A stretch of DNA of 30,063 nt from JAAZGD01 sp034003765 (GCA_034003765.1 JAVEXZ010000019.1:1-30063), one strand, 5' to 3'. Numbered from the stretch's first letter, positions 1-9,800 are shown. Notes: generated by a model not told the origin, from the sequence alone. Numbers and translations: made by a program.

Positions 1-154
1 TTTCCGCTTTCTCAATCTTAGCGGCAAGTAATATAATACTATTCCCTACTACCTTTGTCAACAACTTTCTCCATAAGTTTTCATTTATTTTCCTGAACTT
101 TTTCCTTCCTCTATATATAGGCGAATACATAAAAATTCACAGGGATAAATTCTT
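1..154. other. Intergenic, no gene seen
   Basis: AT-rich sequence downstream of the MFS gene. I see no open frame with a ribosome binding site, no RNA gene and no strong terminator hairpin. The neighbouring gene to the left is outside the window. Confidence 0.5.
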
Positions 155-1453
155 TTATTCGTCCAATATAATTTTTTCTTGAGGTTTGGAGATTTTTCCC
201 CTCTTATCTGAACATCGATGAAGACCGAAGAGAAGGTAGATTACAACCCCTATAATATTATACAAAGAAAAGAAGAGATATACAGTAGACCCCCCTCCCA
301 AATCCAAAGCAAGGCCTCCAATGAACTGGCAAAAGATAGTAGAGAAGTTGGTTGATACAGCATAGTAAAGGGATATGCCCATTCCCAACTCCTTTGGTTC
401 AACTGTCTTATGAATATATCTTATGAACTCTACAAGTATGATTCCATTCACTATGCCTTGTAGAAAAAATGTGCCTAAGAGTAAAGCTGAAGAAGGGCCA
501 GTGCTATACCAGCCATACCTTAAGACCGATATTATCATTGCAATTAAAATTGTCCGCTCCAAGGATATTTTTTGTGAGATCCTCTTTGATAAGGCCATAA
601 ATATGGCTTCACTGCCTGCCATCAATAAAAAAGCCGTGCCAACTCCCCCTATATTGCCTCCACCCTCTATATATAGGAAGGAAAAATAAGTGTTATTTGC
701 TACGTTAGTACCCATCACAAAAAAGGCACTAACAATAATGGCCAAATATTTTTTATTTTTAATCAAATGTATATACTTTGTTCTTTCTTCTTTTATATGG
801 GGGGTTCCTAAGTCTGGCATTACTTGACTAAACTCATCCCCATCCCATTCTATATCAGGATCATCTTCTGCCTTAATTTTCCGGACACTTCTCGGTTTCA
901 CTTTCATTGGGCTCTTCCATCTATTATCTCTTCTTATCATTATCCAAATTACAAGGGCTGATAAAATGAAGCTTAATGAAAAGCCAGGAAATATGACCCA
1001 AAGACCAAAAGCTTCTGCGCATCGTCCTGAAATAAATGTTGCAAGGGCAAATCCGATGCTACCCCACTTTCTTATGCTATTAAAGGATTGGCCTGACTCT
1101 ATAGTCATGGCATCATTTAACCCCATAATGGGTGAGTAGAAAAAAAATAAGATCATAAATCCAATAAGGAAAAAGCCATAGCTATTCAAGCTTAGTAGTC
1201 CCATAGCCCAAAGAGCAGAAACCAAACATAAAAAAACAACCACCCTTTTTTTCCTTGGGCTATTATTGTATCTCTCTCCCCAAAATGTGGTAGCAAAAAT
1301 GGCCACCCCAGTAGCCAAAGCTGTAGAAATGCCTATTTGGGTTCCATCAAAGCCCAGGGAATCCAAATATTGGCCAATCAAGGGGAAGAGCATTCCTATG
1401 GCTGCGTAAGAAAATATATTTAAGGCTACATAGTTATAGTAGATTTTTTTCAT
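155..1453 (-). CDS. MFS transporter (MFS_1-like / nucleoside-symporter-like family)
   Basis: A 432-residue polytopic membrane protein with about 12 hydrophobic segments. A charged cytoplasmic loop at about residues 178-230 separates the two six-helix halves. The motif RKWGSIGFA (about 128-136) is typical of the MFS_1-like / LacY-nucleoside symporter branch of the major facilitator superfamily. The substrate cannot be read from the sequence. The ATG is preceded by AAAGGTAATTT, an acceptable ribosome binding site. It lies 12 bases after folT and is the last gene of the rqcP-folT run, so it is probably cotranscribed. No convincing terminator follows: there is only a weak inverted repeat (CGAATA/TATTCG, about 122-160) overlapping the stop. 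The family call is firm and the function is open. Confidence 0.85.
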   Translation of the reverse strand: MKKIYYNYVALNIFSYAAIGMLFPLIGQYLDSLGFDGTQIGISTALATGVAIFATTFWGERYNNSPRKKRVVVFLCLVSALWAMGLLSLNSYGFFLIGFMILFFFYSPIMGLNDAMTIESGQSFNSIRKWGSIGFALATFISGRCAEAFGLWVIFPGFSLSFILSALVIWIMIRRDNRWKSPMKVKPRSVRKIKAEDDPDIEWDGDEFSQVMPDLGTPHIKEERTKYIHLIKNKKYLAIIVSAFFVMGTNVANNTYFSFLYIEGGGNIGGVGTAFLLMAGSEAIFMALSKRISQKISLERTILIAMIISVLRYGWYSTGPSSALLLGTFFLQGIVNGIILVEFIRYIHKTVEPKELGMGISLYYAVSTNFSTIFCQFIGGLALDLGGGSTVYLFFSLYNIIGVVIYLLFGLHRCSDKRGKISKPQEKIILDE

Positions 1454-1465
1454 AAATTACCTTTA

Positions 1466-1978
1466 TCATCTCAAGAATTCAATTTTAGATAAGTATCTAT
1501 TCCATGTTAGGGGAATTAGAGTGGTTTGTATAGCCAGTGTTAAGCCAGCCTTAACTATTCTCAAAGGTAGCATGGCCACCACAGCCTGGTCAAATAATAA
1601 ATATAGCCAATAAGTATCCAAAATAAGGTTCAAGAAGATTACCACTATAAGACTAGCAAGCAAAGTTCGCTTAAATGTCACTGGCTTTTTATAAAGTACA
1701 AGGCCAAATGTTAGGCCAGTGAGGAAGGCTGTCAGTGTGAATCCCGGGAAATATGGTCCCATGGGGAAAATAAGCATACCAATGATATCTCCTAGGGCAT
1801 ATGAAACCCCAGCCCACAAAGGACCGTATAGGATAGACGTCATGGCCACTGGCAGAAAGCCTAAGGAAAGCCTAAAAGAAGTAGGCATAAAGATTGCAAA
1901 AATCCTTGTCAAAAGAACTTCCAAAGTAATCATAAATGATATAACTACTAATTTAGTGATTTTAGAATGTTTTCTCAT
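1466..1978 (-). CDS. folT: Folate-family ECF transporter S component (FolT-like)
   Basis: A 170-residue protein with about five or six membrane helices and the short, very hydrophobic architecture of ECF-transporter S components. The segment MTSILYGPLWAGVSYALGD (about 46-64), followed by PMGPYFPGFTLTAFLTGL, matches what I know of the folate-specific FolT family. S components bind the vitamin in the membrane and work with a shared EcfA-EcfA'-EcfT module, which is not in this window. The gene starts 11 bases after the rqcP stop, with a GGATAGGGGGG ribosome binding site, so it is cotranscribed with rqcP. There is no room for a THF riboswitch immediately upstream. Other S-component specificities are possible, but folate fits best. 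Confidence 0.8.
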   Translation of the reverse strand: MRKHSKITKLVVISFMITLEVLLTRIFAIFMPTSFRLSLGFLPVAMTSILYGPLWAGVSYALGDIIGMLIFPMGPYFPGFTLTAFLTGLTFGLVLYKKPVTFKRTLLASLIVVIFLNLILDTYWLYLLFDQAVVAMLPLRIVKAGLTLAIQTTLIPLTWNRYLSKIEFLR

Positions 1979-1989
1979 AACATTCCCCC

Positions 1990-2235
1990 CTATCCTTCAA
2001 TAATCTCATACATACTTGGGGCATCTTCTTTTTTCGATGATTCACTCAAAATTAGAACTCTAATAACAAGGGTACCTCTGCCAAACTCTAGCTTTATAAT
2101 GTCTCCCACCTTAACTTCTGTCCCAGCCTTAGCAAGCCTGTCATTCAGTGTTACCTTACCACTATCACAAGCCTCTTTTGCAATGGTACGTCTTTTGATC
2201 AATCTTGAGTTTTTTAAAAATTTATCGATTCGCAT
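1990..2235 (-). CDS. rqcP: S4-domain RNA-binding protein RqcP (YabO family)
   Basis: An 81-residue protein that is essentially one S4 RNA-binding domain (MRIDKFLKNSRLIKRR at the N-terminus, then KVTLNDRLAKAGTEVKVGD). In Bacillus, RqcP works with RqcH in ribosome-associated quality control, helping add alanine tails to stalled chains on 50S subunits. I chose the ATG at 2235 because the family starts at MRIDKFL. An upstream GTG at 2283 would add 16 residues of non-family sequence that runs into the repeat array. The ribosome binding site is poor: a GAGGGG lies 19 bases before the ATG, so the start is less certain than the identity. The mazG-hup-rqcP order is usual in Clostridia. The usual followers yabP, yabQ and divIC are absent and folT comes next. 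Confidence 0.88.
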   Translation of the reverse strand: MRIDKFLKNSRLIKRRTIAKEACDSGKVTLNDRLAKAGTEVKVGDIIKLEFGRGTLVIRVLILSESSKKEDAPSMYEIIEG

Positions 2236-2284
2236 AATTTTTTCTAAAAAGTTTCCCCTCTTATTTTTTGACCCTATAGCCACT

Positions 2285-2511
2285 AATTATCAAACCCGAG
2301 AAAGTTCTAAAGACTATTAATTGGTCTAGTCGAAAAATTCTCCAGCTTAGTAATGGCTCAACTCGAAAAATTCTCCAGCTTAGTAATGACTCAACCTAAA
2401 AGTTTCCAGATTACTAATGTTTCTGCTCGAAAAAGTTTCCAGATTACTAATGGCTCAACTTAAAAGTTTCCAGATTACTAATGTTTCTGCTCGAAAAAGT
2501 TCCCAGAATTG
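2285..2511. repeat. Tandem repeat array, 31-34 bp units, between rqcP and hup
   Basis: Contiguous imperfect units: about 2285-2318 (degenerate), 2319-2351, 2352-2384, 2385-2415, 2416-2448, 2449-2479 and a partial 2480-2511. The plus-strand core is roughly CGAAAAAGTTTCCAG followed by ATTACTAATG. Units of 33 and 31 bp alternate, so 2385-2448 and 2449-2511 form a 64-bp higher-order repeat. There are no unique spacers, so it is not a CRISPR array. It sits just past the hup terminator and just before rqcP, in non-coding DNA. Confidence 0.9.
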
Positions 2512-2515
2512 AAAA

Positions 2516-2537
2516 GAGGGCGGCTTATACCGCCCTC
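2516..2537 (-). terminator. Rho-independent terminator of hup
   Basis: Perfect 8-bp GC-rich stem GAGGGCGG/CCGCCCTC with a 6-base loop, 16 bases past the hup stop. On the minus strand the stem is followed by TTTT. It ends the mazG-hup transcription unit, so rqcP would need read-through or its own promoter inside or beside the repeat array. Confidence 0.85.
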
Positions 2538-2553
2538 CTCATCAAGTTGATTT

Positions 2554-2832
2554 CTATTTGTTTACAGCATCTTTTAATGCTTTTCCTGCTTTGAAAACAG
2601 GAGCTTTCGATGCAGCAATCTTGATAACTTCGCCCGGTTTTCTGGGGTTTCTTCCTTGTCTTTCTTTTCTATCTCTTGTTTCGAATGTTCCAAAACCAAT
2701 TAACTGTACTTTTTCACCCTTTACTAATGCGTCTTGAATTACTTCAATGAAGCTGTTAACTGCGATCTCCGCATCCTTCTTGGTAATTGCTGCCTTGTCT
2801 GCTACTGCAGTCACTAATTCTGCTTTATTCAT
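2554..2832 (-). CDS. hup: HU family DNA-binding protein
   Basis: A 92-residue histone-like protein of the usual HU length. It starts MNKAELVTAVADKA and carries the family signature GFGTFETRDRKERQGRNPRK (about 47-66) that forms the DNA-minor-groove beta arm. The C-terminal helix is FKAGKALKDAVNK. HU bends and compacts DNA as a dimer. The ATG has a strong GAAGGAGG site at good spacing. It lies 40 bases after mazG, as in many Clostridia, and is closed by a strong terminator. The stop codon is TAG. Nothing is odd in the protein. Confidence 0.97.
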   Translation of the reverse strand: MNKAELVTAVADKAAITKKDAEIAVNSFIEVIQDALVKGEKVQLIGFGTFETRDRKERQGRNPRKPGEVIKIAASKAPVFKAGKALKDAVNK

Positions 2833-2872
2833 GTGTACAATTCCTCCTTCATAACTCTAATGATTCCATGGA

Positions 2873-3727
2873 TTATTTAATGTCTTCCAAAAGCTTTGCA
2901 CCCTCCCAAAGCTTGTCCATCTCCTCTAAAGACATCTCTTCCAGATACTTGCCGGAAGCCTCAGCTTTTCGCTCTATTTCGGAAAATCGCCTTATAAATT
3001 TTACCGAAGTGGAGTTCAGGGCTTCTTCAGGATTAACCTTTAAAAATCTTGCCACATTGACGACGGAAAAAAGTAAGTCCCCTAATTCCTCTGTCATGGC
3101 ATCTTGATCGTCCTGACTCATGGCCACTTTTAACTCTAAGAGCTCTTCTTCAAGCTTCAAAAAAGCTGCGGCTACTTCTTCCCAGTCAAAACCTGCTTGT
3201 GCAGCTTTGGCCTGAAGCTTATAACTTCTTAACAGAGCTGGCAAGGCCTTTGGGACCTCCATTAACCGCTCTGTGTGGGAACTGTTTCCCCGCTCTTTTC
3301 TCTTGACATTCTCCCATTTATCGAGGACTTTGTCAATAGTATCAATCTTTTCTTTGAAAAAAACATGAGGGTGGCGACGGATCATTTTCTCGCATTCCCT
3401 ATTTATTACACCTAAGAGGTCAAAGCTGTTGGCTTCTTCAGCTAATACCCCATGAAAAATCACTTGAAGAAGAAGGTCTCCCAATTCTTCTTCAAGATTT
3501 TCATCATCATTATTGTTAATGGCATCCACAACTTCATAGGCTTCTTCTAGCAGACAAGACTTTAGGCTCTGGTGGGTCTGAGCCTTATCCCAAGGACATT
3601 CTTTACGAAGTACTCGCACAATATCCCTCAAACGGCTAAAGGCTTCTTCCTCAGTTATAGATTCTTTAGAGAGTTTCTCTTTTTCATTTACCGTGGCATT
3701 ATCCAGGGTTTCTTTTTCCGTTGACAT
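2873..3727 (-). CDS. mazG: Nucleoside triphosphate pyrophosphohydrolase MazG
   Basis: A 284-residue two-domain MazG. The first domain holds CPWDKAQTHQSL and the metal-binding EEAYE and EELGDLLLQ motifs (about 44-90). The second repeats the fold with LEEELLELK and EELGDLLFS. MazG hydrolyses NTPs to NMP and pyrophosphate and is thought to clean the nucleotide pool. I chose the ATG at 3727 because AAAGGAG precedes it. A TTG at 3787 would add 20 basic residues without a ribosome binding site. The tetrapyrrole-methylase domain fused to MazG in Bacillus YabN is absent. It is followed by hup after 40 bases. Confidence 0.93.
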   Translation of the reverse strand: MSTEKETLDNATVNEKEKLSKESITEEEAFSRLRDIVRVLRKECPWDKAQTHQSLKSCLLEEAYEVVDAINNNDDENLEEELGDLLLQVIFHGVLAEEANSFDLLGVINRECEKMIRRHPHVFFKEKIDTIDKVLDKWENVKRKERGNSSHTERLMEVPKALPALLRSYKLQAKAAQAGFDWEEVAAAFLKLEEELLELKVAMSQDDQDAMTEELGDLLFSVVNVARFLKVNPEEALNSTSVKFIRRFSEIERKAEASGKYLEEMSLEEMDKLWEGAKLLEDIK

Positions 3728-3800
3728 ACTTTTTGGATATCTCCTTTTAGGTCTTTTTATCTCTCTTGATGCTTTATTGAAAATCAAGCAATATTACCCC

Positions 3801-3944
3801 TATCTTGCCCCGCTGAAACCTATCTATCAAGGCTAGGATCTTTGTCCCCTTAGAAATCCTTGCCCCTACTCATAGTCAAGTTATCTTGCCCCGCTGAAAC
3901 TTATCAATCAAGGCTAGGATCTTTGTCCCCTTAGGCATCCTTGC
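3801..3944 (-). repeat. Tandem duplication (81-bp period) of the 3' end of the exporter gene
   Basis: Bases 3801-3863 and 3882-3944 match at 59 of 63 positions, offset by 81 bp (27 codons). The right copy encodes the exporter's last residues (KGTKILALIDKFQRGKI). The left copy, past the stop, encodes the near-identical KGTKILALIDRFQRGKI in the same frame, behind two in-frame TGA codons. It is a vestigial tail between the exporter and mazG. Confidence 0.9.
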
Positions 3945-5489
3945 TACTTCATCACGAGTAAGTGATCTAGTCAAGAATAGGAGTGCTCCGTATACTAGGG
4001 CTCCCACTCCAATTGCTATCACTGTAGCAAAGGCATTGGACCCTAAAAAATCATAACTCATTCTATAAGTGCCTATTGCAGCAAAACCCATTACTAAGGC
4101 AGAAAACCCAGGTTTCAAAAAGGTCATTTTCAAATCAAAGTGTGTGCCCGTATGTCTTCTTACTGCTAGGATGTTCAGTATAGCCGCAACCATATATGCA
4201 CATACAGTACCTATGGCCGCCCCTTTAACATTCACGCTGTAAATCCCAGCTAACCACCATGTTACACCTATCTTTACCATAGCACCCATGGCCAAATTGC
4301 CTACTGGCACAAGTTGCTTGCCAATGCCCTGAAGTACTCCTGTTAGAGTTTGTACCGTTGATAGGAATATAACCCCAAAAGCCATAATTAAGAGTATAGG
4401 AGCTGCATCTAAAGCACTTTCTCTTTGAAATGGGTAGAGTAAAAGCATAATGGGTTCAGCCAAAACCATAAGGCCTACAGCACATGGGAAGCCAGCAATC
4501 ATTGCGGTTCTCAATCCCAATTTGATATTCCCTTGTAAAAACTCTTCGTCCTTTTGCTTCCATGCCATTGCTACTGTGGGAACAAGGCTCATTGCCACTG
4601 CCTGGGTTAACACCTGAGGAAAATTAATCAATGGTCCTGCAAAACCTGATAGCTGGCCATAAAGGTCTTCTGCTTCTGTAACAAGATAACCGGCAACATC
4701 TAAACGCCTCATTATTATAGCTACGTCTATAAAGTTCATAATTGGCATAATAGCAGCTCCTATGGTAATTGGAACGGCAATTATGAATATCTTGCCTAAT
4801 ATCTTTTTGCCAGATTCTGTTTCCATCCCCTGGGTTCTCAAAATTTCTTCTCTTAGAGAATTCTTTTTACTCAGGTATATGACACCTACAGTTATTAGCC
4901 CTGCTATTCCTCCAATTGTGGCCCCAAAAGCCGCACCTCCTGCAGCTTCCATGGTTCCTGATTTTATAAATACATAGGCCAGTGTAAGCCCTACACTAAC
5001 TCTAAATAATTGCTCAACTACTTGTGATGTGGCAGTTGGTTTCATGTTTTGCATCCCTTGGAAGTAACCTCTAAAGGCAGCCATCATGCTAACAAAAATA
5101 AGGGCTGGGGCAATGGATCTCATAGCAAGATAAGCCCCTTCCATATTTATAAGACGCACCAAGACTCCTGCCCCAAAAAAACAAAGGGAAAAAGATACCA
5201 GCCCAATACTAAGTAAAAGAATAAGGGAAACCCTAAAAACCTTATGGGCACCGTAATGATTACCCACAGCTATTCGTTCTGATACCATTCTGGATATAGC
5301 CACAGGGATTCCTGCAGTTGCAAGCATCATAAAAAAGACATAAACAGGATATGCTGCCTGATAATATGCCATGCCTTGGGTACCAATCATGTTAGCCAAA
5401 GGTATTCTAAAAAAAGCGCCCAAGACTTTAATTATTATTCCTGCTGCTGCTAGTACTACCGCCCCTTGGAAAAATGTTTTCTTTGTCAC
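3876..5489 (-). CDS. MOP-superfamily polysaccharide/lipid exporter (YabM/SpoVB/MurJ-like)
   Basis: A 537-residue membrane protein with about 14 hydrophobic segments. It begins GAVVLAAAGIIIKVLGAFFRIPLANMIG, typical of the stage V sporulation protein B / putative polysaccharide biosynthesis group in the MATE/MOP flippase superfamily. Its position next to mazG matches yabM of Bacillus. Relatives move lipid-linked wall precursors or polysaccharide intermediates across the membrane; the exact substrate here is unknown. The stop is TGA at 3876-3878 and is followed by a duplicated copy of its own last codons. The start lies 21 bases after the amidohydrolase stop. Confidence 0.87.
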   Translation of the reverse strand: MTKKTFFQGAVVLAAAGIIIKVLGAFFRIPLANMIGTQGMAYYQAAYPVYVFFMMLATAGIPVAISRMVSERIAVGNHYGAHKVFRVSLILLLSIGLVSFSLCFFGAGVLVRLINMEGAYLAMRSIAPALIFVSMMAAFRGYFQGMQNMKPTATSQVVEQLFRVSVGLTLAYVFIKSGTMEAAGGAAFGATIGGIAGLITVGVIYLSKKNSLREEILRTQGMETESGKKILGKIFIIAVPITIGAAIMPIMNFIDVAIIMRRLDVAGYLVTEAEDLYGQLSGFAGPLINFPQVLTQAVAMSLVPTVAMAWKQKDEEFLQGNIKLGLRTAMIAGFPCAVGLMVLAEPIMLLLYPFQRESALDAAPILLIMAFGVIFLSTVQTLTGVLQGIGKQLVPVGNLAMGAMVKIGVTWWLAGIYSVNVKGAAIGTVCAYMVAAILNILAVRRHTGTHFDLKMTFLKPGFSALVMGFAAIGTYRMSYDFLGSNAFATVIAIGVGALVYGALLFLTRSLTRDEVARMPKGTKILALIDKFQRGKIT

Positions 5490-5510
5490 ACTCTGGCTCC
5501 TATACTATTA

Positions 5511-6803
5511 CTATAATTGCTTGCTGATTCTCTCAGCTGCTTGTTCCACTTCAAAAACTACTTTTTCTACATCAATTGTAGTGTATTCTCCATCTCGATA
5601 CAAAACCTTACCATCAACCATGGTTAATACAACATCGCTTCCAGAAGCAGAATAAACCAAATTGGTTAAGAGATTATGAACAGGCTTCATGTTGGGGTTA
5701 TCAATATCAAGGACTATTAGGTCGGCTTTAAGTCCCTTTGCCAAAAGTCCAGAATCCTTTCTGCCTTGGCCTAAGGCACCTCCTCTTGTGGCTGCATAAA
5801 TAGCTTCATAAGGAGTAACTTTAGTGGGGTCATTGTATTGCATTTTAGGTGCGCAGGAAAAAATCTTTATTTCCTCTATAAAGTTCAGGCTGTTATTACT
5901 AGCTACGCTGTCGGTACCTATGGCCACATTTACACCCTTTTCCAAAAGCAGGGGAACATTACATACACCGCTGGCTAGTTTCAGATTGCTAACTGGGTTG
6001 CAAGCTACTGTTACTCCTTTATTTTTGAATATGTCCATATCTTCTTCTGTAACCCAAACGCAATGGGCCGCAGTAGTTGGAGTGTCAAAAAGCCCCAAGG
6101 ACTCAAAATATGCAGCAGGAGTTTTACCTCTTCTTTCGATACATCCTTCATGCTCAAATACTGTTTCAGATAGGTGGAGGTGCATATTTGCACCAATTTC
6201 TTTTGTATATTCAGCTAATGCCCTTCCCGTGTCAGGATCGGAAGTATATTCTCCGTGGAGGCTCATATCTACACGGATTTTACCCTTACCTGCCCCATGG
6301 TGGTTTTCATATAATTCTCTCATCTCCCTTACACCTTCAAGGGTCGAAAATTCTTGCCCTGTGAAGTTTGTTATGCTTCGGGAAATATTATTTTTTGTTT
6401 GGCTCTCTAGAATGGCTCGCACCATATCCTCTGAAAAATAGTACATATCTGTAGTGCTAACAATACCATATCTAAGAGATTCCGCCATGGCAAGCAAGGT
6501 GCCGTAGTAAACATCATTTCCAATCAAAAGAGCTTCAAAAGGAAATATCTTTTTTTCAAGCCAATCTTTAAGGGCCAGGTTTTCTCCATAGCCTCGCATC
6601 AAGGTCATGGGAGAATGGGCATGGCTATTAACAAAGCCTGGCATTAAAAGTTTACCTTTACCATCGTAACTATCCCCAAACTGAGTATAGTTTTCTGGGA
6701 ATATTTTGCCAATATACTCAATTTTATCTCCTATTGTACCAACATATCGATTTTCTAAAGGGGTAAGTCCTTCATCTAATATGGTGATATTTTTAAATAA
6801 CAT
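5511..6803 (-). CDS. mtaD: Amidohydrolase, MTA/SAH (adenosine-type) deaminase family
   Basis: A 430-residue metal-dependent amidohydrolase. Metal and active-site residues are visible: H61-A-H63 in NSHAHSPMTLMRG, H208/H210 with E213 in MHLHLSE, H247 in AAHCVW and D298 in IGTDSVASNN. This pattern fits the family that deaminates 5'-methylthioadenosine, S-adenosylhomocysteine or 5'-deoxyadenosine, salvaging SAM by-products. The exact substrate cannot be read, and the family also includes guanine and chlorohydrolase-like members. It occupies the slot between mfd and yabM where spoVT often lies. It is 90 bases from mfd, probably in the same long unit. Confidence 0.85.
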   Translation of the reverse strand: MLFKNITILDEGLTPLENRYVGTIGDKIEYIGKIFPENYTQFGDSYDGKGKLLMPGFVNSHAHSPMTLMRGYGENLALKDWLEKKIFPFEALLIGNDVYYGTLLAMAESLRYGIVSTTDMYYFSEDMVRAILESQTKNNISRSITNFTGQEFSTLEGVREMRELYENHHGAGKGKIRVDMSLHGEYTSDPDTGRALAEYTKEIGANMHLHLSETVFEHEGCIERRGKTPAAYFESLGLFDTPTTAAHCVWVTEEDMDIFKNKGVTVACNPVSNLKLASGVCNVPLLLEKGVNVAIGTDSVASNNSLNFIEEIKIFSCAPKMQYNDPTKVTPYEAIYAATRGGALGQGRKDSGLLAKGLKADLIVLDIDNPNMKPVHNLLTNLVYSASGSDVVLTMVDGKVLYRDGEYTTIDVEKVVFEVEQAAERISKQL

Positions 6804-6893
6804 AGCAGTTTTCCCTTTCTTCTTTCAACGAATTACAATGAGATAACCTTCTGATAAATGACTGTATTATGCCCACAATAACGGCTTATTATA

Positions 6894-9800
6894 TCACACC
6901 TTTGATAGAATCTCCAAAAGACTAACAGCCTTGTTTAGCTTATCTGTTGAGGAGACCCTTAACCTTATTACTGGCTTGAGCCCCCCCTTTATTTCTATTT
7001 CTGAACCAAAGGCTTCATAAGCCATCCCATATTGTATGGGCTTAATAGGATTGTCTTTGGCTATATAAAAAAGTAGGGAATTCTGTTCTTCTGTAACCCT
7101 GCTAATAGCCAGATTCTCAGAGAGAGATCTTATTAAGGAGATCAGAAGTAGATCTTCTGTTGCCCTAGGTAATTCACCAAATCGATCTAATAGCTCCTCT
7201 GCAACTTCTTTAAGCTCAAGAGTGTTTTCAATATCGGCGATTTTTTTATACATTTGAAGCTTCATCATCTCATCTGTTATGTAGCTTCCTGGAATATAGG
7301 CGTTTACCTTTATCTCTACAGAGGTGTCTTCCTTTTCTCTGGCAGGTGTTTCTCCCCTAAGGGCACGAACGGCTTCATCAACTAATTTAACGTATAGTTC
7401 GTAACCTATTGTAATCATATGGCCTGACTGCTCTGTGCCTATAAGATTGCCAGCCCCCCTTATTTCCAAATCTCTCATGGAGACTTTGAACCCAGCTCCA
7501 AGCTCTGTGAATTCCTTGATAGCCTTTAGGCGTTTTTCTGCAGCTTCGCTTAGGAGTTTTCCTCTTTTATAAAGAAGATAGGCATAGGCTAAACGATTGG
7601 ATCTACCCACCCTGCCCCTAAGTTGATAAAGCTGGCTTAGGCCATAGTGATCTGCTTCTAATATCAATATTGTATTAACGTTGGGAATATCCAAGCCAGC
7701 TTCAATAATTGTGGTGGAAATTAAAAGGTCCTTTTCACCCTCAACAAAGGAAAGCATCACATCCTCTAGTTCTCTTTCATTCATCTGACCATGACCTATT
7801 CCTATCCTTGCATCAGGTACCAAGGTGGATATGTGATTTGCGACTCTATGAATTCCTCTCACCCTGTTATATACAATATAGACTTGTCCACCCCTACGCA
7901 ACTCTTTTTCAATGGCCTCTTTCATGGCTAAATCATCGTCTTCCATAACATAGGTTTGGACTGGATATCTTTCTTCAGGTGGATCTTCAATTAAACTCAT
8001 ACTCTTTATCCCCACAAGGGAAGTATGAAGTGTCCTTGGAATTGGTGTTGCTGAAAGCGCTAATACATCAACGTTTTTCCTTAGTGCCTTCATGGTTTCC
8101 TTGTGCTTAACCCCAAAGCGTTGTTCCTCGTCTATAACAAGCAATCCAAGGTCATTGAATTCAACATCTTTAGAAAGGAGTCTATGGGTACCAATAATAA
8201 CATCTAGTCTTCCTTTTTTTAAGTCTTCCAGGATTTTCTTTTGTTCACCTGTGGTCCTAAAACGGGACAACATTTCTAGCTTAAATGGGAATCTTTCAAA
8301 CCTCTCTTTGAGTGTATGGTAATGCTGATTTGCCAAGAGGGTTGTGGGTACTAGTATGGCCGCTTGTTTGCCTTCTGCTACTGCTTTAAATACTGCTCTA
8401 GCTGCAACTTCTGTTTTCCCAAAACCTACATCTCCACAAAGAAGACGATCCATTGCTTCTGGTTTTTCCATGTCATCTTTTATTTCTTGTATGCATCGAA
8501 GCTGATCATCAGTTTCTTCAAAGGGGAATTGGTCTTCGAACTCGGCCTGCCAAGTAGTATCTGGTCCAAAGGCATAGCCAGGCAAGGCCTTTCTTGTGGC
8601 GCTTATTTCTAATAGTTCCCTAGCCATATCTAAAATTGCGGCTTTTGCATTAGCTTTGGTCCGCTTCCATTCACTACCAGACATTTTATTGACCTTAGGT
8701 GCTGCACCCTCTGAGCCAATATATTTTTGTATGAAATCCATCTGCTCTACAGGGATATACAAAACATCTTCTCCTGCATATTTAATTTTTAGGTAATCCT
8801 TTTTAGACCCTTCAACAGTTAACTGGTCCATTCCTATGAATTTACCAACTCCATGGCTTTCGTGAACAACATAGTCTCCCTTTTGGAGATCGGAAAATGC
8901 CTTAATTACCTCCCCTTCCTTGGCTCGGCCTTTCTTAGATTTTCTTTCTTTTGAACTAACAAAAATATCCCCATCCCACAAGATAAGAAGTTTTTCATCT
9001 GGGAACTCCATACCTGCAGTAAGGCTACCCAACTCAAAACTTATTCTTTTTACCAGACCATCTATATCTAATAGTTCCTTTAGGTTGTTAATTCTTTCTT
9101 CAGTTGCGCAAGCGATGATTATTCTGTAGCCTCTTTTATCATAATCCTTAACATCTTGAACAAAGCTTTCTAGGCTTCCATTATATGATGGGCCTTGGCG
9201 AGACTTGATTTCAAAAAGTTGAGATACCGCCTCAACTCCTGGAATTCTTTTTGATAAGGGTGTAAATACATGGTATTTTGGCCTATTAGCTGCCTGGCTT
9301 CCTGCCTTTAGAAAATCCAAAAATATTTGCGCATCTTTAATCCGCATTCTATCCTTGGGAATTGCTCGCCCCATTGATATAAGAACCTCTAATTCCTCAG
9401 AGCCTTCCTCCTCTATTATTTTTGCTTCTTGATATATTCTTTCTGGGTCATCTATCAGTAAAAGGTCCTCTTGATCCAGGTAATCCCACAAGTAGGTGGG
9501 GGAAGGATAAAAGTAGTCAACATAGTTTTCTACAGTTTGAGAATTTCTTCCTTCCTGGATTGCCTCTACCAGTTGATCTTTTCGTTTTAGCAGCTCTTTG
9601 CTACGGTGAGAATCTTCCTTCTCTGCCTTACGAATATAATCTTGGTACTCTTCTTCTATTTTTTGTCCTACCCTCTGAAATTCTCCAATGTCCACTGGCA
9701 TCTGGGTGGCAGGATATACAGTTATTGATTTAAGCTGTTCTAGGGATCTCTGAGTATCTGGCTCAAATCTTCGAATTGATTCCACTTCTTGATCATCGAA

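Noticed and set aside
1979..2235. THF riboswitch controlling folT
   Set aside because: folT begins 11 bases after rqcP, leaving no leader for a riboswitch.
2236..2283. Longer rqcP from the GTG at 2283
   Set aside because: The added residues do not belong to the family N-terminus, and the GTG lacks a ribosome binding site.
5824..6441. A 205-codon plus-strand open frame
   Set aside because: It lies wholly antisense to the amidohydrolase, which has full family motifs; the reverse frame has no recognisable domain or start signal.
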